The notes: generated from the letters alone by a model not told the origin. A stretch of DNA of 64,000 nucleotides from Geomonas anaerohicana (GCF_016458305.1 NZ_JAEMHL010000003.1:558001-622000); one strand, 5' to 3'; positions 15,216 through 24,541 are shown, counted from the first letter of the stretch. A program made the numbers and translations.

Positions 15216-15794
15216 ATGGGGACAGAACAGAATACGCTGCAGAACATGAATCAAGGTGCCACGGTGGTCATCACCCACCGGGTGAAAAACGGTCAGCAAG
15301 ACAGCTACGATGAATGGCTGGAAGAGATCGGTCCTTTATGCAGGGCCTCCCGTGGCCATCTTGACTGGCATATCGTCCGCCCTCTTCCCGGCCTGTCTGA
15401 GACCTACACCATCATCATCCGCTTCGACACCGTTGATAACCTGCAGGCGTGGATGAATTCGGAGTCCCGCCGGCACCTGATAGAAAAAGTACGTCCTCTG
15501 CTAGCCGGCGACGACGACTTCTTCGTGCGCAGCGGGCTCGACTTCTGGTTCGCGCCGCAAGGGGCAAGGGCGAAGGTGCCCGTCCGCTGGAAGCAGTACC
15601 TGGTGACGTGGTCGGCGATCTTTCCGCTGGCATCGTGCGTACCACTGGTAGTGATACCGCTGCTGCGCCGGCTCGGCATTCCGCCTCTCCCCTACCTCGA
15701 CACCCTGGTCGTTTCCGGGGTGATCGTTTTCCTCATGGTTTACCTGGTCATGCCACGCTATACCCGGCTGGTGCAGCGCTGGCTCTTTCGCTGA
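15216..15794 (+). CDS. Membrane protein with an antibiotic-biosynthesis-monooxygenase-like domain
   Basis: The 192-residue protein has an N-terminal ferredoxin-like (ABM/DUF-type dimeric alpha-beta barrel) region at about 12-105, with ATVVITHRVKNG and a W-M-N-S/ERR segment typical of such domains. Two hydrophobic helices follow at about 128-148 and 160-180, ending in a basic tail. The combination is found in conserved membrane proteins of unknown role; catalysis of a monooxygenase reaction is not implied. Shine-Dalgarno AGGAGG lies 10 bases before the ATG. It seems to be a stand-alone gene. Confidence 0.75.
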   Translation: MGTEQNTLQNMNQGATVVITHRVKNGQQDSYDEWLEEIGPLCRASRGHLDWHIVRPLPGLSETYTIIIRFDTVDNLQAWMNSESRRHLIEKVRPLLAGDDDFFVRSGLDFWFAPQGARAKVPVRWKQYLVTWSAIFPLASCVPLVVIPLLRRLGIPPLPYLDTLVVSGVIVFLMVYLVMPRYTRLVQRWLFR

Positions 15795-15927
15795 TCATTC
15801 CCTGCCCCCTCCCCCAGACCCCATCGCGCTTGAGGCACCTTTCATTGCCGCAAACGCAGGAATCCTCGGAATAATTCGAAAATTATTCACTTCATCTCTC
15901 CCCAAAGAGCGCGTGTTTTTTTACTGC

Positions 15928-15954
15928 TAAAGTCGACAATGTAATTGCCGAAGA
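15928..15954 (+). promoter_or_regulatory. Sigma-28 (FliA) promoter of the chemotaxis receptor gene
   Basis: TAAA (15928-15931) and GCCGAAGA (15947-15954) are separated by 15 bases, matching the flagellar TAAA-N15-GCCGATAA consensus with small deviations. It lies about 60 bases upstream of the receptor ATG at 16015. Confidence 0.65.
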
Positions 15955-16014
15955 GAGGGGACAGTCCGGTGCCGTTTGTGGTTAATGAACCCCAGAATAA
16001 AAGGAGTCGCAGTC

Positions 16015-17517
16015 ATGTCTATTTCAAAGAGGTTGTTCCTATTGCTGTTCGTGTCGGTGTTCGCGATGGTGGGACTCACCGTGTTTAACGAGTTCCAGTC
16101 CGAGCGGGTGTACAACGCAGCGAACTATGGAAACATCAACACCGTTCCGAGCATCAACGTCCTGAACGAGGCATCCCTCGCGATGCGGGATCTACAGACC
16201 GACACCTTGATCCACATCTTGAACACGGATGAGGCGAAGATGGCCGAACTGGATCGCCATGTTCAGGAGGGGAAATCTGAGGTAGACAAGAAGCTCAAAG
16301 AGTATGAGCACCTTCTCTCGGATGACAAAGACAGGCAGTTGTTGACGGACGACCGCGCTGTCGTGTCCGAACTGAACGCCCTGATCGACAAGGTGCTCGC
16401 CTTGTCCCGCGTTAACAAAAACAACGAAGCGAAGGATGTTTTCTCTTCCAACAAGACTGTCTTCGCCAAAGCAGACGACGTCTTTGCTGCGCACTTGAAG
16501 TACAACCTCGCGCTGTCAGACAAGGGGAGCAAAGACGCCATCGCCATCAAGAAATCGTCTCTGGTTTTGGCAATCACCTCTACCATCGTCGTGGTGGCCA
16601 TCGTAATCGCGGTCGCCCTATTCATCATCCGTTCCGTGCGTGTAGTTGTGGGCGAGGTCATGAACGCTGCCAATAACGTTTCCTCGGGCAGCCAGCAGAT
16701 GTCGCAAGGTGCGGAGGAGTTGTCCCAGGGGGCAACGGAGCAGGCTTCGGCAGCCGAAGAGGCGTCATCGTCCATGGAGCAGATGTCAGCCAACGTGCGG
16801 CAGAACGCGGATAACGCCCTGCAGACGGAGAAAATCGCGCTCAAGACTGCTGCCGACGCCAAGGAGAGCGGTGAGGCCGTCACTAAGACGGTCCACGCCA
16901 TGAGAGAGATCGCAGGCAAAATCTCCATCATCGAGGAGATCGCGCGCCAGACCAACCTGCTGGCACTGAACGCTGCCATCGAGGCGGCGCGCGCCGGGGA
17001 ACATGGCAAAGGCTTTGCCGTCGTTGCCAGCGAGGTGAGAAAACTTGCTGAGCGTTCGCAGAAAGCCGCGGCGGAAATCTCCAACCTGTCCCAGGGGAGC
17101 GTCGAAGTGGCGGACAAGGCGGGCGAGATGCTGGCCCAGATGCTGCCCAACATCCAGAAAACATCGGAACTGGTGCAGGAGATCACCGCCGCCTGCAAGG
17201 AACAGGATGCAGGCGTGGTGCAGATCAACCAGGCCATCCAGCAACTCGACCAAGTGATCCAGCAGAACGCTTCCGCAGCCGAGGAAATGGCCAGCACCGC
17301 AGAGGAACTGGCCAGCCAGGCAGAACAGCTGCAAGGGGCGATCTCGCAACTCACGGCGGGCAACAGCGACCAGAAAGCGGCAGCGGCACCGATGCGCAGG
17401 ACCGTGGTCAAACCGGCCGCCAAGAAACCCGCAACCAAAGGCACCGCCAGCAAGCTTACTTACTCGGGAGCGGTGCTGGACCTTGAAGAACAGGACGAGC
17501 GGTTCGAGAAGTACTAG
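16015..17517 (+). CDS. Methyl-accepting chemotaxis protein
   Basis: This 500-residue receptor has an N-terminal transmembrane helix (about 7-27), a helical periplasmic domain of about 160 residues (four-helix-bundle type), a second membrane helix (about 183-208), and a cytoplasmic signalling domain. The hairpin tip [20 protein letters not shown] is the canonical MCP signature that contacts CheA and CheW. Glu/Gln-rich methylation helices flank it, and there is an Ala/Lys-rich C-terminal tail. No pentapeptide CheR-binding site is obvious. The start at 16015 follows AAGGAG. A sigma-28 promoter ties it to the flagellar regulon; the ligand is unknown. Confidence 0.93.
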   Translation: MSISKRLFLLLFVSVFAMVGLTVFNEFQSERVYNAANYGNINTVPSINVLNEASLAMRDLQTDTLIHILNTDEAKMAELDRHVQEGKSEVDKKLKEYEHLLSDDKDRQLLTDDRAVVSELNALIDKVLALSRVNKNNEAKDVFSSNKTVFAKADDVFAAHLKYNLALSDKGSKDAIAIKKSSLVLAITSTIVVVAIVIAVALFIIRSVRVVVGEVMNAANNVSSGSQQMSQGAEELSQGATEQASAAEEASSSMEQMSANVRQNADNALQTEKIALKTAADAKESGEAVTKTVHAMREIAGKISIIEEIARQTNLLALNAAIEAARAGEHGKGFAVVASEVRKLAERSQKAAAEISNLSQGSVEVADKAGEMLAQMLPNIQKTSELVQEITAACKEQDAGVVQINQAIQQLDQVIQQNASAAEEMASTAEELASQAEQLQGAISQLTAGNSDQKAAAAPMRRTVVKPAAKKPATKGTASKLTYSGAVLDLEEQDERFEKY

Positions 17518-17545
17518 CCCACGCCTCCTCCCCTACCCGCTACAA

Positions 17546-17574
17546 GTGTGCCCGGGCGATGGCGCCGGGCACAC
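17546..17574 (+). terminator. Probable terminator after the chemotaxis receptor gene
   Basis: GTGTGCCCGG and CCGGGCACAC pair around GCGATGGCG. A T-rich run follows only about 8 bases later, so it may be imperfect. The rest of the gap to 17820 holds no gene that I can support. Confidence 0.6.
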
Positions 17575-17820
17575 GCTTCTTGCCTTTTTCTCTCTATCTC
17601 ATCGATCCAGCGTCAATAAGTTACATTCCGGTGTACCGGTATTGCGCCGTGAGGCGTCGATTATGGCGGGTCGAGCCATTGAAGTTCAGAACAAAAATTC
17701 ACTAACTGTGATCCAAGTTACATCTAAATACCAAGATTTACTCCAATGTTCCGTATACGTGGATGCTTTCAGTCTTGTAGTGTGGCGGGAACAACGTCAT
17801 TAACTGTAAAGGAGGACGTG

Positions 17821-18042
17821 ATGGCTTCCAAAGATCGCAGTGGCGGTGCCAGGTTGGACTCGGCCGATTTCTGTGTCCTGCAGGTGCAGCTCTCCAGCAA
17901 GGGGGCGTTGGCAAGCTCCTCTTCCCAGACGCACTTCGTGACGGTCGACAATCGGATGGAGACACTCGATTTCGTCAACAACAACCTGGACCTTTGCGCG
18001 AAGAACATCCTCAAGCTGCTTCGAGTCAAAGAGGATAAATAA
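17821..18042 (+). CDS. Small conserved-looking protein of unknown function (73 aa)
   Basis: The ATG at 17821 follows AAAGGAGG at ideal spacing. The 73-residue product is soluble: a Ser-rich middle (QLSSKGALASSSSQTHFVTV) between two structured-looking parts, and a C-terminal helix rich in Leu and Lys. I do not recognise a family. The good ribosome site, the codon usage typical of the neighbourhood, and the lack of any other gene in the gap support it being real. Confidence 0.6.
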   Translation: MASKDRSGGARLDSADFCVLQVQLSSKGALASSSSQTHFVTVDNRMETLDFVNNNLDLCAKNILKLLRVKEDK

Positions 18043-18044
18043 AA

Positions 18045-18070
18045 ATCCCCGGGAGCGCTCCCCCGGGGAT
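18045..18070 (-). terminator. Terminator of the DUF1499-like gene
   Basis: Perfect arms ATCCCCGGG/CCCGGGGAT; on the minus strand the stem is followed by TTTTTATTTAT. It therefore serves the minus-strand gene ending at 18121 and overlaps the end of the plus-strand gene at 17821. Confidence 0.8.
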
Positions 18071-18120
18071 GAAAACCAGCCTGCATCGATCCTGGCACCG
18101 GCGCTAGCCGTGCCCCCGCC

Positions 18121-18879
18121 TTACTTGTGGCCCGGTGCGATCTTGGCCATGAAGGCGCGCACGCGCTTGGCGTTGGTGCCGACATCGGATATGCCGACCC
18201 GCGACACGGAGCGGATGTCGAGTAGCGATCGATCGCCCGCCGGGACGATGCGGATCACGATGTCGTCCTTGAAGCCGAACCACCTCGTCATATCGGTAGC
18301 CTCGATAGTCCCCTCCGCCGGCCGCTCGGCCACGATATCCCACCCCAGGTCCCTTGCCGTCAACAGTGCTATTTTATAGGCTTCGTTCGCCGGTACTGCC
18401 ATGACCATGGTCTTCAGTTCCGGGTACGCCTTCATCTGCTGGGTGGCGACGTCGATCCCGCCGTACCTGACACCAGCGCGGCGCAAGGTGCTGATGGCCA
18501 CGAAGCGGGGCGGATTGTTGAGGTCCGTGCTGATGTCGTGGATGCGCGGGTAGCTTTGCGCCTGAACCTTCCAGTACAGCGGGATCCCGAACGAGATCAG
18601 GGCCAGGATCAAGGCGATCAGCGAGACGAAGATGCCCCGGTAGTGTCTCTTCCTGGCGGAGATGACGCTTGAGGCGAGCGCCACGACGGCGCAGCCCAAC
18701 CCGATATAGCCTGCCGACTGGATCATGGCAAAGCCGGTCCTGAAGGTCCAGGCATTGAGTCTCGCGCCGGGGCCGGAGGAGAAGAGCAGCAAAAAGGCAA
18801 AGGCGGCACAGGCAACCGCGAAAAGCGGCAGTACCATGGCGGTGCTGCGGACGGAAGTTTTATTCTGTTCCTGTTCCAT
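18121..18879 (-). CDS. DUF1499-family membrane protein
   Basis: The 252-residue protein has three hydrophobic helices in the first half (about 15-35, 48-70, 80-103), followed by a soluble domain with the DUF1499 pattern: YPRIHDISTDLNNPPRF, a central Y-x-A-A-DLGWDIV stretch, and SVSRVGISDVGTNAKRVRAF at the end. The family's biochemical role is unknown. The ATG at 18879 follows AAGGAGG; a longer frame upstream has no ribosome site. No operon partner is apparent. Confidence 0.82.
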   Translation of the reverse strand: MEQEQNKTSVRSTAMVLPLFAVACAAFAFLLLFSSGPGARLNAWTFRTGFAMIQSAGYIGLGCAVVALASSVISARKRHYRGIFVSLIALILALISFGIPLYWKVQAQSYPRIHDISTDLNNPPRFVAISTLRRAGVRYGGIDVATQQMKAYPELKTMVMAVPANEAYKIALLTARDLGWDIVAERPAEGTIEATDMTRWFGFKDDIVIRIVPAGDRSLLDIRSVSRVGISDVGTNAKRVRAFMAKIAPGHK

Positions 18880-18997
18880 ATCGCCTCCTTCCGAGGGGAT
18901 GCTTGCCTGGGCTCGAGTCCCCCTCCCCATCCCTCCCCCTCCGGGGGCGGAAGATGCACAGCCCGCTACCTATAGCAGAGTACCTTCCCGCAGTGCC

Positions 18998-19999
18998 TCA
19001 TGGCACGCCCCCGGCTATGACACCGGCACCGTTGGGGAGTTCGATGGGGAGCCGGCGCACGTCGGTGGCGCCGGCCTGCTCCAGCATGTCGAACAACTCC
19101 CCCTGGCTGTAGGCCTGCCCCTCCGGTGTGCCGAGCAGCATGTTCAACGAGAACAGCGCCGGGAACACCGGGGCGTCCTTCTTGTCATCCAGTATGAACT
19201 CCTGGATCAGGACCAATCCTCCGTGCTCCAGGGCCTGTACCGCTTTTTTCAACACGCGGACACAGGCATCGGGACCGATGCCGTGCAGCACGTGAGAGAG
19301 CCAGGCGACGTCGAACCCCTCCGGAAGGTCGTCCTGCTCGAAATCGGCTGCCACGAAACCGATGCGGTCGGAAAGCTCGAAGCGCGCCACGGTCTGTTCC
19401 GCAAAACTCCTGGTGGTCGGCAGATCGCAGATGACGGCATCGAGTTGCGGGTTATGCAGGCAGAAGTGGATGGCGTAGGTGCCCGGGCCGCCGCCCAGGT
19501 CCAGCAAACGCCTGCGCCCCTGCAGGTCGATCTGGGGAACGATCTTCGGAGCCAGGAGCATGGCAAGGTTGAACATCCCCATCAGGAAGCTCTCGCGCGA
19601 ACTCTCGACGTCCTCGTGGGAGACCCGTTCCCGGACCGGCTGCCCTGTTTTGACCGCCTCGTCCAGGCGGCTCCAGCCGGCGACCAGGTGATGGTGGTGC
19701 ATGATGATGTGGCCGAGATAGTCAGGGGAGGTGCGGCTGAGGAACTTCGCGGTAAACGGGGTGGCGGCGTAGAGACGGCCTTCCTTTTTCAGCAGGCCGA
19801 GCGCGGCGAGGGCATCGAGCAGCATGGCAAGCGCGCGTGCATCACAGTTCAGTGCCCCGGCCAACTCCACCGTCGTCATTGGGGTCGAGGCCAGCGGCGT
19901 GAAAATGTTCAGTTTGACCCCGGCGTGCAGGGTGCAGGTGCTCCAGTACGAACCGGATAGTTCGAGCAGAGTTGCCGCCGTCCATTCTTTCAATTCCAC
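18998..19999 (-). CDS. SAM-dependent O-methyltransferase (family 2, dimerisation plus Rossmann domain)
   Basis: A 333-residue enzyme of the plant-caffeate/hydroxyneurosporene O-methyltransferase type. The N-terminal winged-helix dimerisation domain (about 10-100) is followed by the SAM-binding glycine loop LLDLGGGPGTYAIHFC (about 165-180), an acidic VAADFEQDDLP segment, and a catalytic-region LSHVLHGIGPDACVRVLKKA followed by LVLIQEFILDD. The substrate cannot be told. The GTG at 19999, 4-5 bases after GGGAGGGG, is preferred over an in-frame TTG five codons upstream. It appears to be monocistronic. Confidence 0.87.
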   Translation of the reverse strand: MELKEWTAATLLELSGSYWSTCTLHAGVKLNIFTPLASTPMTTVELAGALNCDARALAMLLDALAALGLLKKEGRLYAATPFTAKFLSRTSPDYLGHIIMHHHHLVAGWSRLDEAVKTGQPVRERVSHEDVESSRESFLMGMFNLAMLLAPKIVPQIDLQGRRRLLDLGGGPGTYAIHFCLHNPQLDAVICDLPTTRSFAEQTVARFELSDRIGFVAADFEQDDLPEGFDVAWLSHVLHGIGPDACVRVLKKAVQALEHGGLVLIQEFILDDKKDAPVFPALFSLNMLLGTPEGQAYSQGELFDMLEQAGATDVRRLPIELPNGAGVIAGGVP

Positions 20000-20140
20000 T
20001 GTCCCCTCCCTCAAAGGTGTCCCGGTCAGTCCCGGTTCACATGAAATGAAACGATGCTGCTGAAATCATTAAACGGGGCAAGTCTACCCGCCAGTTTGAG
20101 CACCGTCAAGTTGGCGTAACAGCGCATTCCGGAGCTACAC

Positions 20141-20349
20141 AGCAGAAGGGACAGGCTCCGTTAGGTGCCTGTCCCATTAGCGGAACGCTTCTGTCTGCTT
20201 AACGCGCTTCCAAAAGCGTCTCCGAAGCTCCCACTTCCCTCGAATGCAAAGCTGGAGCTTTGCGCTACATGCGGTTTCCAAGCTGGAGCTTGGGAACCAG
20301 GAATGTCGGCAGCAGAAGGGGACTGGCACCTGGCGGAGCCAGTCCCCTT
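20141..20349. repeat. GGGACTGGCTCC-type inverted element interrupted by a second repeat
   Basis: The left arm (20141-20175) and right arm (20311-20349) both begin AGCAGAAGGG and are related by inverted repetition of GGGACAGGC/GGAGCCAGTCCC. Relatives lie at 42191-42281, 57374-57488 and 58671-58783. A partial copy of the 121-bp repeat (about 20224-20302) lies between the arms, so one element appears nested in the other. The whole gap 20000-20357 holds no gene. Confidence 0.75.
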
Positions 20350-20357
20350 CCTACCCG

Positions 20358-21839
20358 CTACTTAACCAGCGTCGGCGGCAGTATCTCGTGCTCCTTCTTG
20401 AACTGCAGCTTCTTGGTGCCGCGGTTGTTGGTGTACTTGGCCAGTTCCAGGTCGACCTTGTCCGGCACCCGCTCGCCCGCCTTGGCCAGCAACTGGCGCA
20501 GGTGCATGTCGGCGCCGGCGGCGTGGCTCGACGCGTCCTCGATGACGCGCATGGCCTCGGCCGGATTATGGAAGCCGGTGGAGTTCTCGGCCCCGAGGAA
20601 GATCAGGCGGTAAAACGCCTGTTCGTAGTGCTCCCTGGCCATCTCGTACAGCTCCCGGTCGATCTGCTTGCCGGCGGCAGCCGCCTTGTTGGCCATCTCG
20701 AAGAGCTTGGCATCGGTGGCGACGGTATAGCCGGTCTTCAGGTAGCGGTCGATGAAGCGGTCCTGGATGCCGATCACCTTTTGCCGCAGTTGGGCCGGAG
20801 TCTCGCTGTGGCAGGCGGCACAGGCGGACATGCTCCCCTTGAGCGGGCTCATGATCCGGTGATCGGTCAGTTCCTCGTTGTTGGAGATCATCATCGGCAT
20901 GTGGCAGTCGGCACAGGTTACCCCGGCCAGGTAGTGGGGGCTCTGGTTGGAATAGAATTCGTACTCGGGGTGGCGAATGAAGGCGAGTTTGAACCCGGTG
21001 ACCGCCTGGACCCACTCTCCGTGTGACGGGGAGCTCTTGATCTGCTTGATGATGTTCTCGATGGTGATATGCCCTTCGCTGCTGCCCGCCCAGGGGAAGA
21101 CGACATCGGTGGAGTGCATCTCCTTGTCCTTGGGGATCATGTAGGTGACATGGCACTGGGCACAGACGAAGGTGCGCTTCTGATCTCGTGTCAGCTTGTC
21201 CTGGTCCAGACCGATCTCTCTCAGCGCCTTGCCCAAAGTAAAGCCGCGGGAAATGCGCAGAGCCATTCCCCTGTTGTCGTGACAGTCGATGCAGGCGACC
21301 CCGAGGGTCTGGTTGGCCTTGGGCAGACGCGCCAGCACTTCCTTGTACGGAGTAGAGAAGTAGGCCAGGCCCATCTCCCTGGCAAGTTTGGGCGCATAGG
21401 GAGTCTTGCAGGTGAGACAGGCGCCGCCGGCCTTGATCCTGCCTGGATCGACCTCGAGCTGGTCCTGCACCATGTAGTAGTGCCCGCGCGGCTCGTTGTA
21501 TTCCGCCCCGAAGCCCCAGCCATTGTACAAAAGCGCCAGGAACGGGTATTCGTCGAGCTTGTCCCGTCGTTCCTCACCGACGTCGTAGCCGCGCTTGTAC
21601 TTGCTGAGCCCGGCCGGTGTCGGCTCGCTGGTCAGTTTCCACTGCTGGTAGTGGACCGGGTAGAGCTTGCCCCAGCGCGCCGGATCAATGGCGGCATCTG
21701 CGGGGTCCAGCGGCGCTTCGGTCACCTGCTGGGCGGGTTGCACCTCGGCGGCTCGGTGGCTGCAGCCGGCCCAGATTGCGGTGGCCGCCAGCGTGGCAAG
21801 GACGGCGACAGTGTATCTCGTGGCGATCTTCACACCCAT
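20358..21839 (-). CDS. nrfA: Cytochrome c nitrite reductase NrfA (ammonia-forming), lipoprotein form
   Basis: NrfA reduces nitrite to ammonium with six electrons in the periplasm. The 493-residue protein has five haem motifs: the active-site CLTCK (141-145, lysine-ligated, specific for NrfA) and CIDCH, CAQCH, CADCH and CAACH at 183, 226, 309 and 340. The signal ends in a lipobox (C26), so it is probably membrane-tethered. No nrfH gene is next to it; the neighbours are an O-methyltransferase and a GGDEF protein. The electron donor is therefore not defined here. Shine-Dalgarno GGGAGG precedes the ATG. Length and motif order agree with the family. Confidence 0.95.
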   Translation of the reverse strand: MGVKIATRYTVAVLATLAATAIWAGCSHRAAEVQPAQQVTEAPLDPADAAIDPARWGKLYPVHYQQWKLTSEPTPAGLSKYKRGYDVGEERRDKLDEYPFLALLYNGWGFGAEYNEPRGHYYMVQDQLEVDPGRIKAGGACLTCKTPYAPKLAREMGLAYFSTPYKEVLARLPKANQTLGVACIDCHDNRGMALRISRGFTLGKALREIGLDQDKLTRDQKRTFVCAQCHVTYMIPKDKEMHSTDVVFPWAGSSEGHITIENIIKQIKSSPSHGEWVQAVTGFKLAFIRHPEYEFYSNQSPHYLAGVTCADCHMPMMISNNEELTDHRIMSPLKGSMSACAACHSETPAQLRQKVIGIQDRFIDRYLKTGYTVATDAKLFEMANKAAAAGKQIDRELYEMAREHYEQAFYRLIFLGAENSTGFHNPAEAMRVIEDASSHAAGADMHLRQLLAKAGERVPDKVDLELAKYTNNRGTKKLQFKKEHEILPPTLVK

Positions 21840-22024
21840 CTTTTGTTCCTCCCTTATCGTGACGGTGGACAGCTAGTTAGGAAATCAGCCCAGATGAGTC
21901 TACCATCAATTTTTCCAATGGCTGTCGGAGGGAGATGCAAAGTGTAAGAAAAACAAGACGCAGATGCGGGGGGGAACTACTTGTGAACGGAGGGAGGGTG
22001 TGGTGGGCGGCAGTTGCCCGCAGA

Positions 22025-22927
22025 TTATCCGATGGTGAGGCGGTTCTTACCGGCAGCCTTGCTCTGGTACATGAGTCCATCGGCGCGCGCCAGGAGCGTC
22101 TGCACGGTGTCGTTTTTCACGGCCATGGTCGCGCCGATGGAGATTGTGACGCGCAGCGCTTCCCCTTCCACCAGCACGAATGATTTCTCCACCAGTCGGC
22201 GCAAACGCTGCCCCATGTGCTTGAGGTTGGCCGCAGTCACATTGCGGATGATACCGACGAATTCCTCCCCTCCCCAGCGACCGTAGAGGTCGAAGGGACG
22301 GGAGTTGGCGCTCAGCGTGCCGGCGACGAACTGCAGCACGCGGTCTCCCGTGTCGTGCCCGTAACGGTCGTTGATCTTCTTGAAGTCGTCCAGGTCCATG
22401 AAGAGGATGCCGAAGGGAATGTCGTAGCGGTGCAGCTCCTCGAGGCGGGACTCCAACTCGCGGTCCAGGTAACGGCGATTGGCCAGTTGGGTGAGACCAT
22501 CCAGCAATGCCAGTTTTTCCAGTTCCTGGAGCCGTTCGTCGTTGTGGACCTGGCCGCTGTTGTCCGAGAACATCTCCACGCCGCCAATCACCTTGCCGGT
22601 TTCATCGGTGAGCGGGATGACGCGCACCAGCACCGGGACCCGGTGCCCGTTCTTGTGGTGCAGAAACACCTGGGCATCGTGGGGAGTACCGGTGTCGATG
22701 GTCGAGGCGAGGGGGCATTCGCTGCAACAGAGGTTGAGGCCGACGTCGTCGACATGACAGAGGATGTTGTCGGCGCACGGCTTGCCGACCACCTCGTCCG
22801 CACTGTACCCGGAGATCCTTTCCGCGGCGTGGTTCCAGAAGACTATCCTCCTTTCGTTGTCGACGATGTAAAGACCATCACGCAAATCGTCGATGATCTT
22901 TCTGAACGACTGGTTGCTTAGATCCAC
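22025..22927 (-). CDS. PAS-GGDEF diguanylate cyclase
   Basis: The 300-residue cytosolic protein has a PAS domain at about 8-125 (ISGYSADEVVGKPC) with a Cys-rich insert (CHVDDVGLNLCCSECPLAS), and a GGDEF domain at about 135-300. The active-site GGEEF is intact and the DDFKKINDRYGHDTGD segment carries the metal and substrate residues, so it should make c-di-GMP. No RxxD inhibitory site was found before GGEEF. The GTG start at 22927 follows AAGGAG. The cysteines in the PAS domain suggest redox or metal sensing, which is inference. Confidence 0.92.
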   Translation of the reverse strand: MDLSNQSFRKIIDDLRDGLYIVDNERRIVFWNHAAERISGYSADEVVGKPCADNILCHVDDVGLNLCCSECPLASTIDTGTPHDAQVFLHHKNGHRVPVLVRVIPLTDETGKVIGGVEMFSDNSGQVHNDERLQELEKLALLDGLTQLANRRYLDRELESRLEELHRYDIPFGILFMDLDDFKKINDRYGHDTGDRVLQFVAGTLSANSRPFDLYGRWGGEEFVGIIRNVTAANLKHMGQRLRRLVEKSFVLVEGEALRVTISIGATMAVKNDTVQTLLARADGLMYQSKAAGKNRLTIG

Positions 22928-23126
22928 GGGCCGGACTCCTTGCCTGATAACATGAGATTAAAGAAGAGACGCAAACTGGCTAATGAGTATAGTCTGCTTC
23001 CCGTTTGTTGTCAAAGAATGCAAGCGGGCGGGCATGCCGCATTTCCCTTACCCGCCTCAGCCCCTCACCCCTTTCCAGCGCCACAATCGGGCACCCTCCT
23101 CTTGGGCGGAGGACCCACTATACAGA

Positions 23127-24440
23127 TCATTTAGATACCTTTTTGCCTGCGGCAAGGTAGTTGGCGGTGAAGATGTAGTCGTCGTGGTAATCCAGACGCC
23201 CGTCGTTGTTAAGGTCGCGCCTCTTGATCGCCGCTTCCCCTTTGGCCTTTTGCAGGTAGACCTCGAAATCGGCCTCGGTCACCTTCCCAGAGCCGTCAAG
23301 GTCCACGTCCGCGGCTGGCGCCACGGTGAGGGGGCATTGCTTGATCGCGCCAAGGAGCATGACGACAGTGGCGCTTTCCGCACCAGAATCAGGTTTTACC
23401 TCAAGGACCCAGCCACCCTCCCCTGCCCGCAAGGAAAGCGCCTGGCACCCCTGGAAGGCGAAGTTGGGCGCCTTGTCTCCATTGCGCGGGATGGTCAGGG
23501 CAAGGACGGAGCCGGGGGTGCTGATCCCGATGGGCGGGTCCTGGTGAAAACAGGGGGACTCCCCTTGGGCAAAGAGCGAGATAAAACCGGCGGCGCTCCT
23601 TTGACCGGTGAAGGTGCGGAAGCGTTCCAGTACGCTTGGCACCTCTTGGGGCGCCGCGGATACTGGACTGGCAGCCTGTTCCGCTTCGGCCTGGACGGGA
23701 ACCACGGGAGTTTGCTGGTCCTGGGTTCGGCTGACGGTTACGGGCTGTTGGATCTCCGCAGGTTCGGTCGGCGCGCCCCCCTCCTGGTCGGCGCGGTCGC
23801 GATTCTCCATCCCCCCGGAGACGGTAGGCGCTTCGGCTGCGGAAGGCGAGACGCTCCCGCCGATGAGCCTGGCCAGGCCGGTTCGGGCGGGAACCGCGGC
23901 GGAGTCGGCGACTGCGCCGTTTGCACCCCCCCCGGCCTGATCGGAGGTCGCGGCCGGAGCGGCCGCGACGGTTGAGGCGGCCGGCGGCACGGTGTCGACG
24001 GCGCTTCCGGCATAGAGCAGCACCGGCTGTTTCAGTCCCAGCGTGTCGATGATGCTCCCCCTGACACTGACTTGCCCCGTGCTTTCCCCTTGCTGATCGA
24101 AGGCAACGGTGGCGATCTGGCCGTTTCCAGTGATGGCTGGGGCACCGATGATCGATACCACTAATGTGCCGGGGGCGTTGCGGTTGAGCGCGGTGACGGC
24201 GCCCCTGGCGAGCGGCCCCTGGGTCAGGCGCGGGTTCGAGAGCTTCGAGCTGTCGTAGGTGATGGCGAGGTCGATGCCTGCGACGTTGGCGAACCCCGTG
24301 CCGTGAAGAACGAATGAACCGTTTCCGGCAGGGTCCACCGAGAGCACCGATGCGGCGGCTGACTGCTGCGGTAGGAGAAGCGGAATGCAAAGCATGAGGG
24401 AGCAAAGGAGCGCTCCCCGTAGCAAAAGACGCTGGCACAT
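23127..24440 (-). CDS. Secreted protein with a cohesin-like domain and a dockerin-like EF-hand pair
   Basis: The 437-residue protein has a signal peptide (about 1-30) and a cohesin-type beta domain at about 31-150 (GFANVAGIDLAITYDSSKL, then QGPLARGAV). An Ala/Pro/Gln-rich linker (about 155-285) leads to a middle domain with two Cys and then two calcium-binding loops, DVDLDGSGKVTEADF and DLNNDGRLDYHDDY, spaced like a type I dockerin. Cohesin and dockerin modules bind one another in other bacteria, so this protein could polymerise or dock surface proteins. It follows the multicopper oxidase gene by about 100 bases on the same strand. GAGG lies 6 bases before the ATG. Confidence 0.75.
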   Translation of the reverse strand: MCQRLLLRGALLCSLMLCIPLLLPQQSAAASVLSVDPAGNGSFVLHGTGFANVAGIDLAITYDSSKLSNPRLTQGPLARGAVTALNRNAPGTLVVSIIGAPAITGNGQIATVAFDQQGESTGQVSVRGSIIDTLGLKQPVLLYAGSAVDTVPPAASTVAAAPAATSDQAGGGANGAVADSAAVPARTGLARLIGGSVSPSAAEAPTVSGGMENRDRADQEGGAPTEPAEIQQPVTVSRTQDQQTPVVPVQAEAEQAASPVSAAPQEVPSVLERFRTFTGQRSAAGFISLFAQGESPCFHQDPPIGISTPGSVLALTIPRNGDKAPNFAFQGCQALSLRAGEGGWVLEVKPDSGAESATVVMLLGAIKQCPLTVAPAADVDLDGSGKVTEADFEVYLQKAKGEAAIKRRDLNNDGRLDYHDDYIFTANYLAAGKKVSK

Positions 24441-24501
24441 GAGGACCTCGCAGAGAAGAAGACGTCGAGTTCCCGGTGATACGGCCGGGGGCGACGGAAG
24501 T

Positions 24502-24527
24502 CCGGGGAGGGGTTTCCCCCTCCCCGG
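24502..24527 (-). other. Strong hairpin between the multicopper oxidase and cohesin/dockerin genes
   Basis: CCGGGGAGGGG and CCCCTCCCCGG pair over 11 bp with a 4-base loop. No T-tract follows on either strand, so it is more likely an RNA-stability or partial attenuation element than a full terminator. Confidence 0.55.
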
Positions 24528-24541
24528 TTCAGGGTACCGTA

